Origin: Bradyrhizobium monzae
GTDB lineage: Bacteria; Pseudomonadota; Alphaproteobacteria; Rhizobiales; Xanthobacteraceae
DNA: 64,000 nucleotides
Direction of reading: 5' to 3'
NCBI RefSeq assembly: GCF_021458635.1
Contig: NZ_JAIRDQ010000010.1
Location: 1 to 64,000, forward strand
A program made the position numbers and the translations under genes. The notes under the pieces are model-generated. The model worked only from the letters and a program-made list of their open reading frames with translations. It was not told the DNA's origin and did no database searches. Positions 1 through 9,664 of the stretch are shown piece by piece (the stretch's first letter is position 1; every line of letters begins with the position of its first letter).

Positions 1-237
1 CTAGGGCGCGTTAAGCGCTCATATTGCGCCTTGCCGACCCGGGCCCGGAGCGACTAGAGTGTACATCAGAGATGGTGTCGGCAATTTTTTCGGCCGCCAT
101 ATGTTCTTATGTAGCCGCCGACGGAGCGGCACGCGAGGCTCGGCCAATAGCGCGAGCCGTTCTTTATTCACAGCGAAGCAAGCTCGAGTCGGCGCATCGC
201 CTGCTTTCAGGCGTGGCCCCAGAAAGCCCCGGAACGC

Positions 238-579
238 ATGCATCAGGCCGCAAGCCTGCAATTCGACCGCGTGATGGACGAGCTCGTCCTTTGGCACGCA
301 GTGCCCGAGGACGAACGCTCGCCAGCGCCAGCATGGTGGTGGGGACCGGCGATGGCGGTGTGCGAAGGACACGAGTTGATGCCACACGCATGGTGTTGTG
401 AACTCGGCCTGCGCGACGGCTCAAGCTTTGCCGAAGGTGCGCAGGCCCTTTTCGCGCTGTTCGCCGCGCAAACGTCGTTGCCTTGGCCGGATGCCTTTCC
501 GCGCAAAGCGAAAATCAAGCAAGACGACATCCGCGAATTGCAGCCGCTGCCGTCAGACGATAGCGCGTTTCAGCCGTAG
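238..579 (+). CDS. small hypothetical protein
   Basis: A 113-residue reading frame with codon use typical of the window (mostly G/C third positions) and an unusual Trp/Cys/His-rich middle (PAWWWG, HAWCCEL). I recognise no family and see no signal peptide or membrane segment. Its last 27 nt overlap the 3' end of the convergent GGDEF-EAL gene. The Shine-Dalgarno is weak, and an internal ATG at codon 13 is an alternative start. The 237 bases before it hold no gene I can support. It could be spurious, but the residue composition is more protein-like than the other frames here. Confidence 0.4.
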   Translation: MHQAASLQFDRVMDELVLWHAVPEDERSPAPAWWWGPAMAVCEGHELMPHAWCCELGLRDGSSFAEGAQALFALFAAQTSLPWPDAFPRKAKIKQDDIRELQPLPSDDSAFQP

Positions 580-3500
580 CGCCGCGACCTCGTCCCCGAC
601 CGGATCCGTCTCCGGCTGGAGCGGCGGCGCGACGGACAGCTCCACCGGCCGCAGCAATTCGGCCATCTGCTTCGCGGGCAGCGGCTTCGCGATCAGGAAG
701 CCCTGCATCTCGTCACAGCCATGGGTGCGCAGGAAGGCCTCTTGCTCTGCGTTCTCGACGCCCTCGGCGACCACGGTCATGCCGAGCGCCTTGCCCATGC
801 TGATGATCGCCTGCGCGATCGCCTGGTCTTCCGAATCCTGCGGCAGATCGCGCACGAAGGAGCGGTCGATCTTGATGGTGTCGATCGGGAAGTGCTTCAT
901 CAGCGACATCGACGAATAGCCGGTGCCGAAATCGTCGATGGCAAGCCGAATGCCGCGGCTCTGAATGGCGTCGAGCACTTTCAGCGCGCGCCCGACATTG
1001 CGCATCATCATGCTCTCGGTAACCTCGAGCTGGAGCAACACCGGCGACATGCCGGAGGCCGCCAGGGCCTCGTCGACGTCCTGCAGCAAATGCTCGTCGG
1101 CAAATTGCCGCGGCGACAGGTTGACCGCCATCGACACCGGGAGCAGACCACGGCGCTGCCAGGCCATGGCCTGCGCGCACGCTTCCTTCACAACCCAGCG
1201 GCCGATCGGCACGATCAGGCCGGTCTCTTCCGCCAGCGGAATGAACTGTGCCGGCGAGACGTTGCCGAGATCGGGGTGGTTCCAGCGCAACAGCGCTTCC
1301 ACGCCGGTGATCTGGCCGGTTTCCATGTCCACCTTGGGCTGATAATTCAGCGAGAACTGCTCGCGCTCCAGCGCCCGGCGCAACGCGCTTTCGAGCGATA
1401 ACCGCTCGATCGACTGCGTCTTCACTTCCTTGGAGAAGAAGCGATAGCCGTTCTTGCCGTCTTCCTTGGCGAGATACATCGCCATGTCGGCGTTCTTGGT
1501 CAGCGTCTGCGCGTCGGCGCCGTTGGCCGGATACATCGCGATGCCGATCGAGGCCGTGGTGTGGCACTCATGGCCGGCGAGCTCCATGGGCTCGGCAAGC
1601 GCCGTCAACAGCCCGGTGGCGATGTGCTGGACGTCGTCGATCTCGCCGCACTGGTCGAGGATCACCACGAACTCGTCGCCGCCGAGACGGGCCACGACGT
1701 CGCTTGCCCGCAACGCACCGCGCAAACGGGTCGCCACCTCGAGCAGGAGCAAATCGCCGGCCTCATGGCCCAGCGAATCGTTGATGACCTTGAAGCGGTC
1801 GAGGTCGATGAACAGCACCGCGAAACGGTGATCGTGGCGCTGTGCCACGTCGATCGCCTCGCGCAGAAGCCCGTTGAAGGTCTCGCGGTTCGGCAGGTCG
1901 GTCAGGCTGTCATGCGACGCCAGATATTCGATGCGCTCGTCCGCCTCGTTCTTCTCGTCGGCGCGATCGAAATTCTCGATCGCAAAGGAGACGTTGTCGG
2001 CGAGACGCTGCAGCAGCTCGACGAACTCGGTGGTGAAGGTCTCCTGCTCGATCGACATGTAGATCATGACACCGACCGGCTTGTCGTGCGTGATCAGCGG
2101 GAACGCCGCGCCGGAGCGCGCGCCGTCACCCTGCAGCACGGCGTGGAAGGCGCTTACCCGATTGTCGTTGACGTAGTCGTTGCTGACGCAGGGCTGCCGG
2201 GTGCGGAACGCCGTGCCGCTCATGCCGCGGCCTTCGGGCCGGTCGGCATCGATGGAGAGACGAACATTCCGCGTGGTCTCGGCCGACGGTCCCGCGGCCG
2301 CGACGATCTCGAGCTGGTCGCTGTCGGCCTTGGCGAGCGCAATGGTCGTCGAGGTGAACTTGCCGCCGGTGGACGCGGCTTGACACACGAGCTCAAACAG
2401 CTCGCTGCGCGACTTGGCGCGGACGATCGCTTCATTGGTGGCGCTCAGCGCCGCGAACATGCGGGTCAGGCGCTCCTTCTGCGCCTCGGTCCGCGACCGC
2501 GCCTCGGCGCGATCGAAATTGTCGAGCGCGAAGGCCACATTGGCCTGGAGCCGCTGCAGCAGCTCGACGAATTCCGGCGTGAACGTGCCGCGTTCCGGCG
2601 AGTTGAAGAGAAAGACGCCTTCGACGCGGTCGCCATTGAACAGCGGCAGCGCGGCGGAGGATCCGATGCCGTTGCGGCGGGCGTTGGCCGCCCAAGGCGC
2701 GATCCGGTCGTCGGACAGCACGTCGTTGCTGATGCAGGGCTGGCGCGTCCGGAAAGCCGTTCCCGTCAACCCGCGCCCTTCGGCCACCTGGTCGGAGGTC
2801 GAGAACTTGAAGCTGCGGACCGTATCCGCATTCGGCCCGTAGCAGGCGGCGACGCGGAGCAGCCCGGCATCATGATCGACCAGCGCAATGGCGGCGGAAG
2901 TAAACTTGGCGCCCTTCGCGGTCGCTTCGCAGACCAGGTCGAACAGCTCGGCCCGCGAGTGCGCGCGCAGGATCGCCTCGTTGGTCGCGCTCAGCGCCGC
3001 ATACATGCGGGCCAGGCGCTCCTCCTCCTCGGCGATCCGCGCCTTCTCGGCCTCGCGGTCGAAATTATCGATGGCGAAGCAAACGTTCTCGGCGATGCGG
3101 AGCATCAGCCCGACGACTTCCTCGTCCTTGGCCCAGGACTGGCTGAGGAAGGCCAGCATCACGCCGATGCTTTGGCCATGCTTGATCAGGGGCGCCGCGA
3201 CAACTGCGGCGACGCCCGTGTTGATGTTGGCCCGCTCCCACGGCGTTCCCCTGGTGCGGCTCGCGAGATTGCGCTCGACGATGGGCTTCTGCGAACGAAA
3301 GACCTCGCCGGAAATGCCACGGCCATAGGGGTTCGCTGGATCGACCGAATAGCTGGTCTGGGCGACGATCTCCACGCTCGCACCGGTCCCGGCAACAGGC
3401 TTGAGCCAATGCGAATCCCGCTCCTTGAGCAGGACGAATGTCGCCAGCGACTTGCCGCCGTGCACGGAGGCATCGCACACGAGCTGGTACAGCTCTTGCT

Positions 3501-4119
3501 CGTTCTTCGCACGCAGGATGGCTTCGTTGGTCGCGCTGAGCGCGCCGAACATGCGGTTGAGACGTCGCGTCGCGCGCTCGCTGGTCTGCCGCGCGGTCTC
3601 GCGCGCGAAATTCTCCAGCGCGTAGGAAATATTGGCCGACATGCGCTCGAACAGCGACACCATCTGCGCGTCAAGCGATCCGGCCTCGCGGCGGGTCACG
3701 AACAGCACACCGACGCTCTCGCCGTTGCAGAGCAGCGGCAGCGCCGCGGCCGCTCCGATATTCGCCCTGGCCGCGCCGTCGCGCCACGCCAGCGAGCGCG
3801 GGTCGTTCAGATAATCGTTGCTGATGCAGAGCTGCTGGCTGCGAAACGCTTCACCGCCGACGCCGGTGCCCTCGGGCGTGCCGGCTTCGGTCGTGATCTC
3901 GATCGCGCGCAGGCGCGCCACATCGTCGCCACAGCCGGCGGCGAAGCGCAGCCGTTGGCCGTTCGGTTCGACCAGGAACACGGCAACGGCCATGAAGTCC
4001 CCGCTCGAAAACCCGGCGTCGCAGACCTTCTGGTGCAGCTCGTCCGGCGATTTCGCGTAGAGGATCGCTTCATTGATGGCGCTCAACGCCGCAAAGGTGC
4101 GCGCGAGTGTCGTCGGCAC
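553..4119 (-). CDS. 4xGAF-GGDEF-EAL cyclic-di-GMP signalling protein
   Basis: Predicted cytoplasmic 1188-residue c-di-GMP turnover protein. Four tandem GAF-like sensor domains (about residues 10-180, 190-360, 372-540, 553-725), each introduced by the same helix (ALSATNEAI...ELF.LVC), precede a GGDEF domain (735-895) and an EAL domain (905-1155). The cyclase motif is intact (GGDEF 813-817), with an RxxD inhibitory site five residues upstream (R804-D807). The phosphodiesterase side keeps E941-A-L, the DDFGTGYSS loop and the TIKID lysine, so both activities are possible. There is no membrane segment. The start is GTG with GGGAG eight bases upstream. It stands alone, facing away from the next operon; the ligand of the GAF domains is unknown. 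Confidence 0.95.
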   Translation of the reverse strand: MPTTLARTFAALSAINEAILYAKSPDELHQKVCDAGFSSGDFMAVAVFLVEPNGQRLRFAAGCGDDVARLRAIEITTEAGTPEGTGVGGEAFRSQQLCISNDYLNDPRSLAWRDGAARANIGAAAALPLLCNGESVGVLFVTRREAGSLDAQMVSLFERMSANISYALENFARETARQTSERATRRLNRMFGALSATNEAILRAKNEQELYQLVCDASVHGGKSLATFVLLKERDSHWLKPVAGTGASVEIVAQTSYSVDPANPYGRGISGEVFRSQKPIVERNLASRTRGTPWERANINTGVAAVVAAPLIKHGQSIGVMLAFLSQSWAKDEEVVGLMLRIAENVCFAIDNFDREAEKARIAEEEERLARMYAALSATNEAILRAHSRAELFDLVCEATAKGAKFTSAAIALVDHDAGLLRVAACYGPNADTVRSFKFSTSDQVAEGRGLTGTAFRTRQPCISNDVLSDDRIAPWAANARRNGIGSSAALPLFNGDRVEGVFLFNSPERGTFTPEFVELLQRLQANVAFALDNFDRAEARSRTEAQKERLTRMFAALSATNEAIVRAKSRSELFELVCQAASTGGKFTSTTIALAKADSDQLEIVAAAGPSAETTRNVRLSIDADRPEGRGMSGTAFRTRQPCVSNDYVNDNRVSAFHAVLQGDGARSGAAFPLITHDKPVGVMIYMSIEQETFTTEFVELLQRLADNVSFAIENFDRADEKNEADERIEYLASHDSLTDLPNRETFNGLLREAIDVAQRHDHRFAVLFIDLDRFKVINDSLGHEAGDLLLLEVATRLRGALRASDVVARLGGDEFVVILDQCGEIDDVQHIATGLLTALAEPMELAGHECHTTASIGIAMYPANGADAQTLTKNADMAMYLAKEDGKNGYRFFSKEVKTQSIERLSLESALRRALEREQFSLNYQPKVDMETGQITGVEALLRWNHPDLGNVSPAQFIPLAEETGLIVPIGRWVVKEACAQAMAWQRRGLLPVSMAVNLSPRQFADEHLLQDVDEALAASGMSPVLLQLEVTESMMMRNVGRALKVLDAIQSRGIRLAIDDFGTGYSSMSLMKHFPIDTIKIDRSFVRDLPQDSEDQAIAQAIISMGKALGMTVVAEGVENAEQEAFLRTHGCDEMQGFLIAKPLPAKQMAELLRPVELSVAPPLQPETDPVGDEVAALRLKRAIV

Positions 4120-4413
4120 GATCTCAACTCCCGGGCATGTCTGCCGATTTATCCCGGCCGCTTTATGAACGGGGATCGCCTAAGTGGTCGTTATTGCGCG
4201 GTGTAAACCGCCGATCAAAGTGAACGAGCTACGAATGACGGCAGTGAAACTATCGAGAATACCGCCGCGCGGGAGGAAACTACGACCAAAGGCGCGCTCT
4301 CTTTGCGAAATTGCAGCCCTGTATTGGTTTACGGGAGATTGATATCGCGGCCCCGCTTTGAGACGATGCCTCCCAACAAGCAGCCCGTAAGGGCACAAAG
4401 CCGAGGGAACGCC

Positions 4414-5466
4414 ATGCCCATCGTCAAGGCCGACCGCCTCACGCGCGTCGGCGCTGCGCTGCTCCGTGCCGCCGGAGCCTCCGAGGAAGAAGCCGACGCC
4501 GTTGCCGTCGGCTGCGTCAACGCCAATCTCGCAGGCCATGACTCCCACGGCGTAATCGCGGTTCCGACCTATATCGATCGTATCAAGGCCGGGCACATCG
4601 TCCCCGGCGCCAAATGGACCATCGTCCAGGAATCACCGACCACGACCGTGATCGACGGCCATTGGGGTTTTGGTTTCCACGTCAACGCGAAGGCGATGGC
4701 GCTGACGATCGAAAAGGCGAAGACGGCGAACGTCGCTGCCTGCACCGTGTTCCGGCAGAGTCATGTCGGCCGTCTTGCCGCCTATCCGCTGATGGCAATG
4801 CGCGAAGGCATGATCGGGATTGCCACCGCCGATTCCGGCCGCTCGCCGAAGCATGTGGCGCCGTTCGGCGGCAAGGAGGCGCGGCTCGGCACCAACCCGA
4901 TCTCGATCGCGGTGCCATCGGATCTCGAGGCCCCGTTCTATCTGGACATGGCGACTTCAGCAGTTGCCGCCGGCAAGATCCAGCTCGCGGTCGCCCGCGG
5001 CGAGGAGATTCCGTCAGGATGGATCATCGATGCCGAGGGACGGCACACCACCGATCCCACGCAGTATCGCAAGGGTGGCGCGCTGCTGCCGCTCGGCGGC
5101 ACCGAAGGTTACAAAGGTAGCGGTCTCGCCGCCATGGTCGAGGTGCTGTGCGGCCTGCTCACCGGATTGGGATTCGGCGTCGAGCCGACCGGGCGGCACA
5201 ATGACGGATGCTTCATGGCGGTGTTCAACGTCGCCGCCTTCCGCCCGCTGAAGGAATTCAAGCGCGAGGTCGCGGAGTTCGCGCAGTACCTGAAATCGAC
5301 GCCGCCGTCCGAAGGCAGCAAGGGCGTCTACTATCCCGGCGAGATCGAAGGCGTGCGCGAGCAGCAGCGCCTGCGCGATGGCATCGAGGTCGAGGACGCG
5401 ACCTGGGAAAAACTGCGCGCGCTGGCGCGCGACTACAGGCTCGACACCGTCCTCGATCTGTCCTGA
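4414..5466 (+). CDS. malate/L-lactate dehydrogenase family oxidoreductase
   Basis: A 350-residue member of the Ldh_2 (malate/L-lactate/ureidoglycolate dehydrogenase) family, which uses NAD(P) to oxidise 2-hydroxy acids and is structurally unrelated to classical LDH. Visible family marks are GHDSHG (H45), the active-site segment FRQSHVGR (H117), the glycine-rich APFGG..RLGTNP and the C-terminal GYKGSGL. The start was set at 4414 because GAGGG lies just upstream; an in-frame start further left would add an unconserved extension. The stop is 21 nt before the flavin monooxygenase, so it is probably the first gene of a catabolic operon with that gene and the FAA hydrolase. The substrate is unknown. 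Confidence 0.9.
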   Translation: MPIVKADRLTRVGAALLRAAGASEEEADAVAVGCVNANLAGHDSHGVIAVPTYIDRIKAGHIVPGAKWTIVQESPTTTVIDGHWGFGFHVNAKAMALTIEKAKTANVAACTVFRQSHVGRLAAYPLMAMREGMIGIATADSGRSPKHVAPFGGKEARLGTNPISIAVPSDLEAPFYLDMATSAVAAGKIQLAVARGEEIPSGWIIDAEGRHTTDPTQYRKGGALLPLGGTEGYKGSGLAAMVEVLCGLLTGLGFGVEPTGRHNDGCFMAVFNVAAFRPLKEFKREVAEFAQYLKSTPPSEGSKGVYYPGEIEGVREQQRLRDGIEVEDATWEKLRALARDYRLDTVLDLS

Positions 5467-5487
5467 GGCAATTCGGAGAATAGCAGC

Positions 5488-6854
5488 ATGAATCGGCAGA
5501 TGGTCCTGGTCGGCTTCCTTCAGGCGCAGAACTGCACGAACTTGCCGAGCTCGTGGCGGCATCCGGACTCGCGCAGCGACTCGATGTCGGCGGATTATTA
5601 CCAGGAGATCGCGAGGATTCTCGAGGCCGGCAAATTCCACATGGCGTTCTTCGACGATCGTCTCGCCATGCCGGACCGCTACGGCAACGACCACGCCCAC
5701 ACCGTCGAATACGGCATCCGCTGCGTGAAGATGGATCCTCTGATCGTGCTGACCGCGATGGGCCTTGTCACCGACAGACTGGGCCTCGGCGCGACCTGCT
5801 CGACCACTTATTACGAGCCCTTCGACGTCGCGCGCCGCTTTGCCACGCTCGATCTGATGTCGGGCGGACGCGCGGGCTGGAATGTCGTGACCTCGCTGAA
5901 CGACGGCGAGGCGCTGAACATGGGGCGCGACTCCCATCCCGAACATGATTCCCGCTACGACAAGGCCGACGAGTTCATGGAGGTCGTGCTCGGCCATTGG
6001 GACACATGGGAGGACGGCGCACTCATCATGGACAAGACGAGTGGCCGCTTTGCCGATCCGACCAAGGTGAAGCGACTCGATCACAAGGGAGCTGCGTTCA
6101 AGTCGCGCGGACCGTTCACCGTGCCGCGCTCGGACCAGGGGCATCCCGTGATTATCCAGGCCGGCGCATCCGGTCGTGGCCAACGCTTTGCCGGCCGTGG
6201 GGTGAGGTGATTTTTACTGCCGCACGCAATCTCGCCGGCGCCAAGGACGGCTACGCCGCCGTGCGCAACGAGGCCGCGAAGGCCGGCCGCGATCCGGAGC
6301 AGATGTTCCTCTGCAATCTGACGACGCCGGTCTGCGCCGCGACCAAATCCGAAGCCGAGGACAGAATGGCGCTGATCAACAAGCTGCCGCTGGAGATCGA
6401 CGCGCTGTCGCTGCTCGCCGAGGCGCTCAATTACGATTTCGCCTCCAAGGATCTCGACGCGCCGCTGACGACGGATGAACTGAAGAGCATGCAGGGCATT
6501 CTGGGCATACGTGACGGCGTGCTGAAGAACTCCGGCAAGAGCAATCCGAGTGCGCGCGACTTCGTCACGTTCTCCGGCCGCGGCCAGGTGCACGACGCCA
6601 TGGTCGGCGGCCCCAAGGAGATCGCCGACAAGCTGGAGGAAATGTTCGTCGAGCGCGGCTGCGACGGCTTCGTCATCGCAGCGACTTATGTGCCCGGCTC
6701 CTACGCGGACTTCGTGCAACATATCGTGCCGGAATTGCAGCGGCGCGGGCTGTTCCAGAAGGAGTATCGCGGCAAGACACTGCGGGAAAATCTCGGGCTG
6801 AAGCGGCCGGCCGCCGGCGCCTGGAAAGTACAGCCGCGCGACGCTGCGGAATAA
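5488..6854 (+). pseudogene. NtaA/DszA-type flavin monooxygenase, broken by a 1-nt frameshift
   Basis: Together, two overlapping frames encode one LLM-class FMN-dependent monooxygenase of the nitrilotriacetate monooxygenase A type, about 455 residues. The first frame (5488-6210) carries the N-terminal two thirds (RYGNDHAHTVEYG, LDLMSGGRAGWNVVTS, DEFMEVV) and ends at TGA shortly after GQRFAGR. The -1 frame then continues WGEVIFTAARNLAGAKDGY to the natural end at 6854. Restoring a single T next to position 6198 (CGT-TGG-GGT-GAG) rebuilds the conserved RFAxRWxEVIF stretch. Either a recent inactivating deletion or a sequencing error beside the GGGG run. It sits between a hydroxyacid dehydrogenase and an FAA hydrolase and presumably opened the catabolic route. 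Confidence 0.85.
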
Positions 6855-6869
6855 CAACGAGGACAAGAC

Positions 6870-7655
6870 ATGCGCTGGCTGAAATTCACCGCCTCCGGCA
6901 AAACCTCCTGGGGCCTCGTCGCAGGCGGCCAGGTGATCGCGGTTGACGGCGATCCCTTCCGCGAATGGCAGCGCACCTCGCGCACGCATCTGCTTAGCGA
7001 TGTGACGATCGAGCTGCCGCTGATCCCCCGCACCTTCTATTGCGTCGGCCTGAACTATCTGAAGCATCTGAAGGAAGCCGCCGACAAGCGCGGCGAAGTG
7101 CCGGCCGTCCCTGAACGACCCGAGATCGGCTATCGCGCGCAGAACGCGCTGATCGCGCATGACGAGGATGTCGTGATCCCGTCTTTCGCGACGGAGAAGA
7201 TCCACTACGAGGGCGAACTCGCCGTCGTCATCGGCAAGAAGGTGAAGCATCTGACGGTCGAGAACGCGATGGATTGCGTGTTCGGCTACACCATCGGCAA
7301 CGACGTCAGCGAGCGTTCCTGGCAGAAGGCCGACCGCAGCCTGTGGCGCTCTAAGAATGCCGACACGTTCAAGCCGATGGGCCCGTGGATCGAGACCGAG
7401 GCCGATCTTGCGACGATGGAAACGATCGTCCGCGTCAACGGCAAGGAGACCAACCGCTTCCACACCAACGACATGATCTTTGGCGTGGTGCCGTTCTTGG
7501 TCGAGCTGACGAAGTATTTTACGCTATGGCCGGGCGACGTGATCTGGATGGGTACGGATGGCGCCTCGCCTGATATCAGGCACGGCGATGTCGTCGAGAT
7601 CGAGATCACCGGTGTGGGGACGTTGCGCAACCGGTTCGTGCGGGAGCAGCCATAA
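6870..7655 (+). CDS. fumarylacetoacetate hydrolase family protein
   Basis: A 261-residue FAH-family enzyme; members are Mg-dependent hydrolases, decarboxylases or hydratases at the end of aromatic and sugar-acid pathways. The metal ligands are visible: HYEGELAVVIG (E114, E116) and GYTIGNDVSER (D145), followed by the DTFKPMGPW active-site loop and the GDVIWMGTDG C-terminal motif. It begins 15 nt after the frameshifted monooxygenase and probably shares its transcript. The true reaction cannot be told from sequence; oxaloacetate decarboxylase, acylpyruvase or 2-keto-4-pentenoate hydratase-like activities are all possible in this family. Confidence 0.9.
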   Translation: MRWLKFTASGKTSWGLVAGGQVIAVDGDPFREWQRTSRTHLLSDVTIELPLIPRTFYCVGLNYLKHLKEAADKRGEVPAVPERPEIGYRAQNALIAHDEDVVIPSFATEKIHYEGELAVVIGKKVKHLTVENAMDCVFGYTIGNDVSERSWQKADRSLWRSKNADTFKPMGPWIETEADLATMETIVRVNGKETNRFHTNDMIFGVVPFLVELTKYFTLWPGDVIWMGTDGASPDIRHGDVVEIEITGVGTLRNRFVREQP

Positions 7656-7661
7656 CCGAGG

Positions 7662-8582
7662 TCAACTCGCGGTCCCTGAGCGGCTCTTCACATGGTCGAT
7701 GAAGGCGCGCAGCTTCGGCAGGATTTGCCGATGACCCGGATAGTACAGGAACACACCCGGCGTCATCGGTGAGAATTGCTCCAGCACGCGGACCAGCTTT
7801 CCCGCCGCGATGGCGCCGCTGGCAAGCGGTGCGGGCACCTGCGCAAGACCCACGCCTTCGACCGCAGCGCCGAGCATCGTCGGGAAGTCATAGGCGATGA
7901 AGGGCCCCGACACCGCGATCTCGACAGAACGGCCGCTGTCGATCAACGACCACGATGCAAGCGCGCCGTTTGATCGTCGCATCCTCAAGCAGGCGTGCGT
8001 GCGCAGATCTTCCGGACGCTCGGGCCGGCCGGCGCGAGCGAGGTAGTCGGAGCTCCCCACGACAATGAGAGGGAGCGGCTTCGTCAGCCGCACAGCAATC
8101 ATGTCGGGGGTGATGAACTGTCCCATCCTGATGCCGGCATCGAAACCTCCCGCCGCGAGGTCGACCATCTCTTCGCTTGCGGCAAGCTCTACCTCGATCT
8201 CCGGATAGGCCTGGCAGAACGAGGCGATCAGCGGCTCGAGCAGGATCGGGACGACCGAACGCGGCACGGTAAGGCGCAGCAGTCCAGCCGGCCGCTGGCC
8301 GAGTTCGCGCGCGGCCCCGCTTGCAGCGACGAGTTCCTCAAAGGCCGGTCTTGCGCGCGCGAAGAATCTTTCCCCGGCTTCTGTCAGGCCAACGCTACGG
8401 GTCGTGCGGATGAAGAGTGCAGCGCCCACGCGCGCCTCGAGCGCGCGGACCGCCTGACTGATGGCCGATGGCGTCACCCCGAGTTCAGCGGCCGCGCGGC
8501 GAAAACTGCGATGCTGGGCGACACTGAGGAACGCCTCGACGCCGTCGAGTGCGCCCTGCCTGACTGTGAAGTTCTGCTTCAT
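7662..8582 (-). CDS. LysR family transcriptional regulator
   Basis: A 306-residue LTTR. The N-terminal winged helix (GVEAFLSVAQHRSFRRAA..LGVTPSAISQAVRALE) spans about residues 13-60, followed by a typical substrate-binding half (EIEVELAASEEMVDLAAGGFDAGIR). It converges on the FAA hydrolase gene, with 6 nt between stops, and diverges from the secreted muconolactone-isomerase-like gene at 8671 across an 88-bp promoter region. By the usual LTTR arrangement it probably controls that rightward unit (8671-10500) and itself. The effector is unknown. Confidence 0.92.
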   Translation of the reverse strand: MKQNFTVRQGALDGVEAFLSVAQHRSFRRAAAELGVTPSAISQAVRALEARVGAALFIRTTRSVGLTEAGERFFARARPAFEELVAASGAARELGQRPAGLLRLTVPRSVVPILLEPLIASFCQAYPEIEVELAASEEMVDLAAGGFDAGIRMGQFITPDMIAVRLTKPLPLIVVGSSDYLARAGRPERPEDLRTHACLRMRRSNGALASWSLIDSGRSVEIAVSGPFIAYDFPTMLGAAVEGVGLAQVPAPLASGAIAAGKLVRVLEQFSPMTPGVFLYYPGHRQILPKLRAFIDHVKSRSGTAS

Positions 8583-8670
8583 AGCCCGTCAACATTATCG
8601 CGAATAGTCGGTCACGGGAAGCCGTTCTACATTCAGATTGCAAATGAGCCGCCCGGGAGAAGCGAAACCC

Positions 8671-9084
8671 ATGAAGGCAATCCGCAACGCAGCCCTGACA
8701 CTCGCCCTCACACTGACAGGTGTTACCACCATGACCGAACATTCCGCGGCCCAAGCACAAGTACAAGCACAAGCGCCGTCGCTCACGACCACCGGGGTCA
8801 TGGTCATCCTGACCGTCAAGCCGGGCATCACACGTGAGCAAATCATGGCCGTCATGCCCGATGAAATCAGGCAGACCGTGCAGCTCTATCTCAACGGAAA
8901 AGTCCGTGAATGGTATTCGCGGTCCGATGGGCGCGGCGCCGTCTTCCTGTTGGATGCCCGGGACGATGCCGAAGCGCACGCGATCATGGATGCACTGCCG
9001 CTCGCCAGGCAGGATCTCATCGACCACGAATACATCGCAGTCGGCCCGCTCATGCCGCTCCGCCTGCTCATGACCAAACCCTGA
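8671..9084 (+). CDS. secreted muconolactone Delta-isomerase-like protein
   Basis: A 137-residue protein with an N-terminal signal segment (RNAALTLALTLTGVTTM) and a Gln/Ala linker, then a ferredoxin-like alpha/beta domain resembling muconolactone isomerase/YCII-type proteins (VILTVKPGITREQI...GKVREWYS...AIMDALPLARQ). Muconolactone isomerases are normally cytoplasmic enzymes of the beta-ketoadipate pathway, so the apparent export signal is odd and the role is probably different. I chose ATG 8671, which has GGGAGA upstream and gives the clean signal peptide, over an in-frame TTG 33 nt earlier. It is first in the unit divergent from the LysR gene. Confidence 0.75.
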   Translation: MKAIRNAALTLALTLTGVTTMTEHSAAQAQVQAQAPSLTTTGVMVILTVKPGITREQIMAVMPDEIRQTVQLYLNGKVREWYSRSDGRGAVFLLDARDDAEAHAIMDALPLARQDLIDHEYIAVGPLMPLRLLMTKP

Positions 9085-9136
9085 GATCCGGTCGGCAATC
9101 GACCCGCTTCGAACCTCACCCGAAGGACCTCCGAAC

Positions 9137-9664
9137 GTGCCACCGGGCTTCAACCTTCCATTTGTCCTCAGCGTCGCTGGCGCCTTCCTGACCAGCGCGG
9201 TGGTGGCCTCCGTCTATGTTTGGCCCTTCCTCCGTACGATGCCGCGCCATGACGCCCTGAGACTTCTCGCAGCCTTCCATGCGTTCCGCTTCCTGGGGAT
9301 GAACTTCATGGTCGCTGGGTTCGTCTCCTCGGAGTTGAGCCCGGGTTTCGCCAGCGAAGTCGGCTGGGGCGATCTCATCGCCGCCACGCTCGCGCTCATG
9401 TCAATGGCAGCGCTGTCCTGGCGATGGTCGATCGCAACTCCGATGGTCTGGATCTTCAACGTGTGGGGCACGCTCGATCTCCTGAACGCGTACTATTTGG
9501 GCGCGACGAAGATTCAGAACCCCGGCCTGTTCGGCGCCGGCATTTATATCCCGGCGCTTTACGTGCCACTGCTGCTCGTCAGCCACGTCCTTGTCTTCAT
9601 GCTGCTATTGAGGGCCGGATCGACGGAAGAAACCACCGTGATGCGGCAGGAGGAACGCCGATGA
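9137..9664 (+). CDS. hypothetical multispanning membrane protein
   Basis: A 175-residue GTG-initiated protein with about five hydrophobic helices (FVLSVAGAFLTSAVVASVYVW; LIAATLALMSMAAL; VWIFNVWGTLDLLNAYYLG; ALYVPLLLVSHVLVFMLLL). No enzymatic or transport motif is recognisable. Its stop overlaps the next gene's start by four bases (ATGA at 9661), indicating translational coupling, so the two membrane proteins may act together. GAAGGACC lies upstream of the start. Probably under the divergent LysR regulator. Confidence 0.75.
   Translation: MPPGFNLPFVLSVAGAFLTSAVVASVYVWPFLRTMPRHDALRLLAAFHAFRFLGMNFMVAGFVSSELSPGFASEVGWGDLIAATLALMSMAALSWRWSIATPMVWIFNVWGTLDLLNAYYLGATKIQNPGLFGAGIYIPALYVPLLLVSHVLVFMLLLRAGSTEETTVMRQEERR

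Noticed and set aside
1561..4206. 881-codon open frame antisense to the GGDEF-EAL gene
   Set aside because: Arg/Gly/Asp/His-rich mirror of a GC-rich gene; no domains, and the opposite strand has four GAF domains plus intact GGDEF and EAL motifs.
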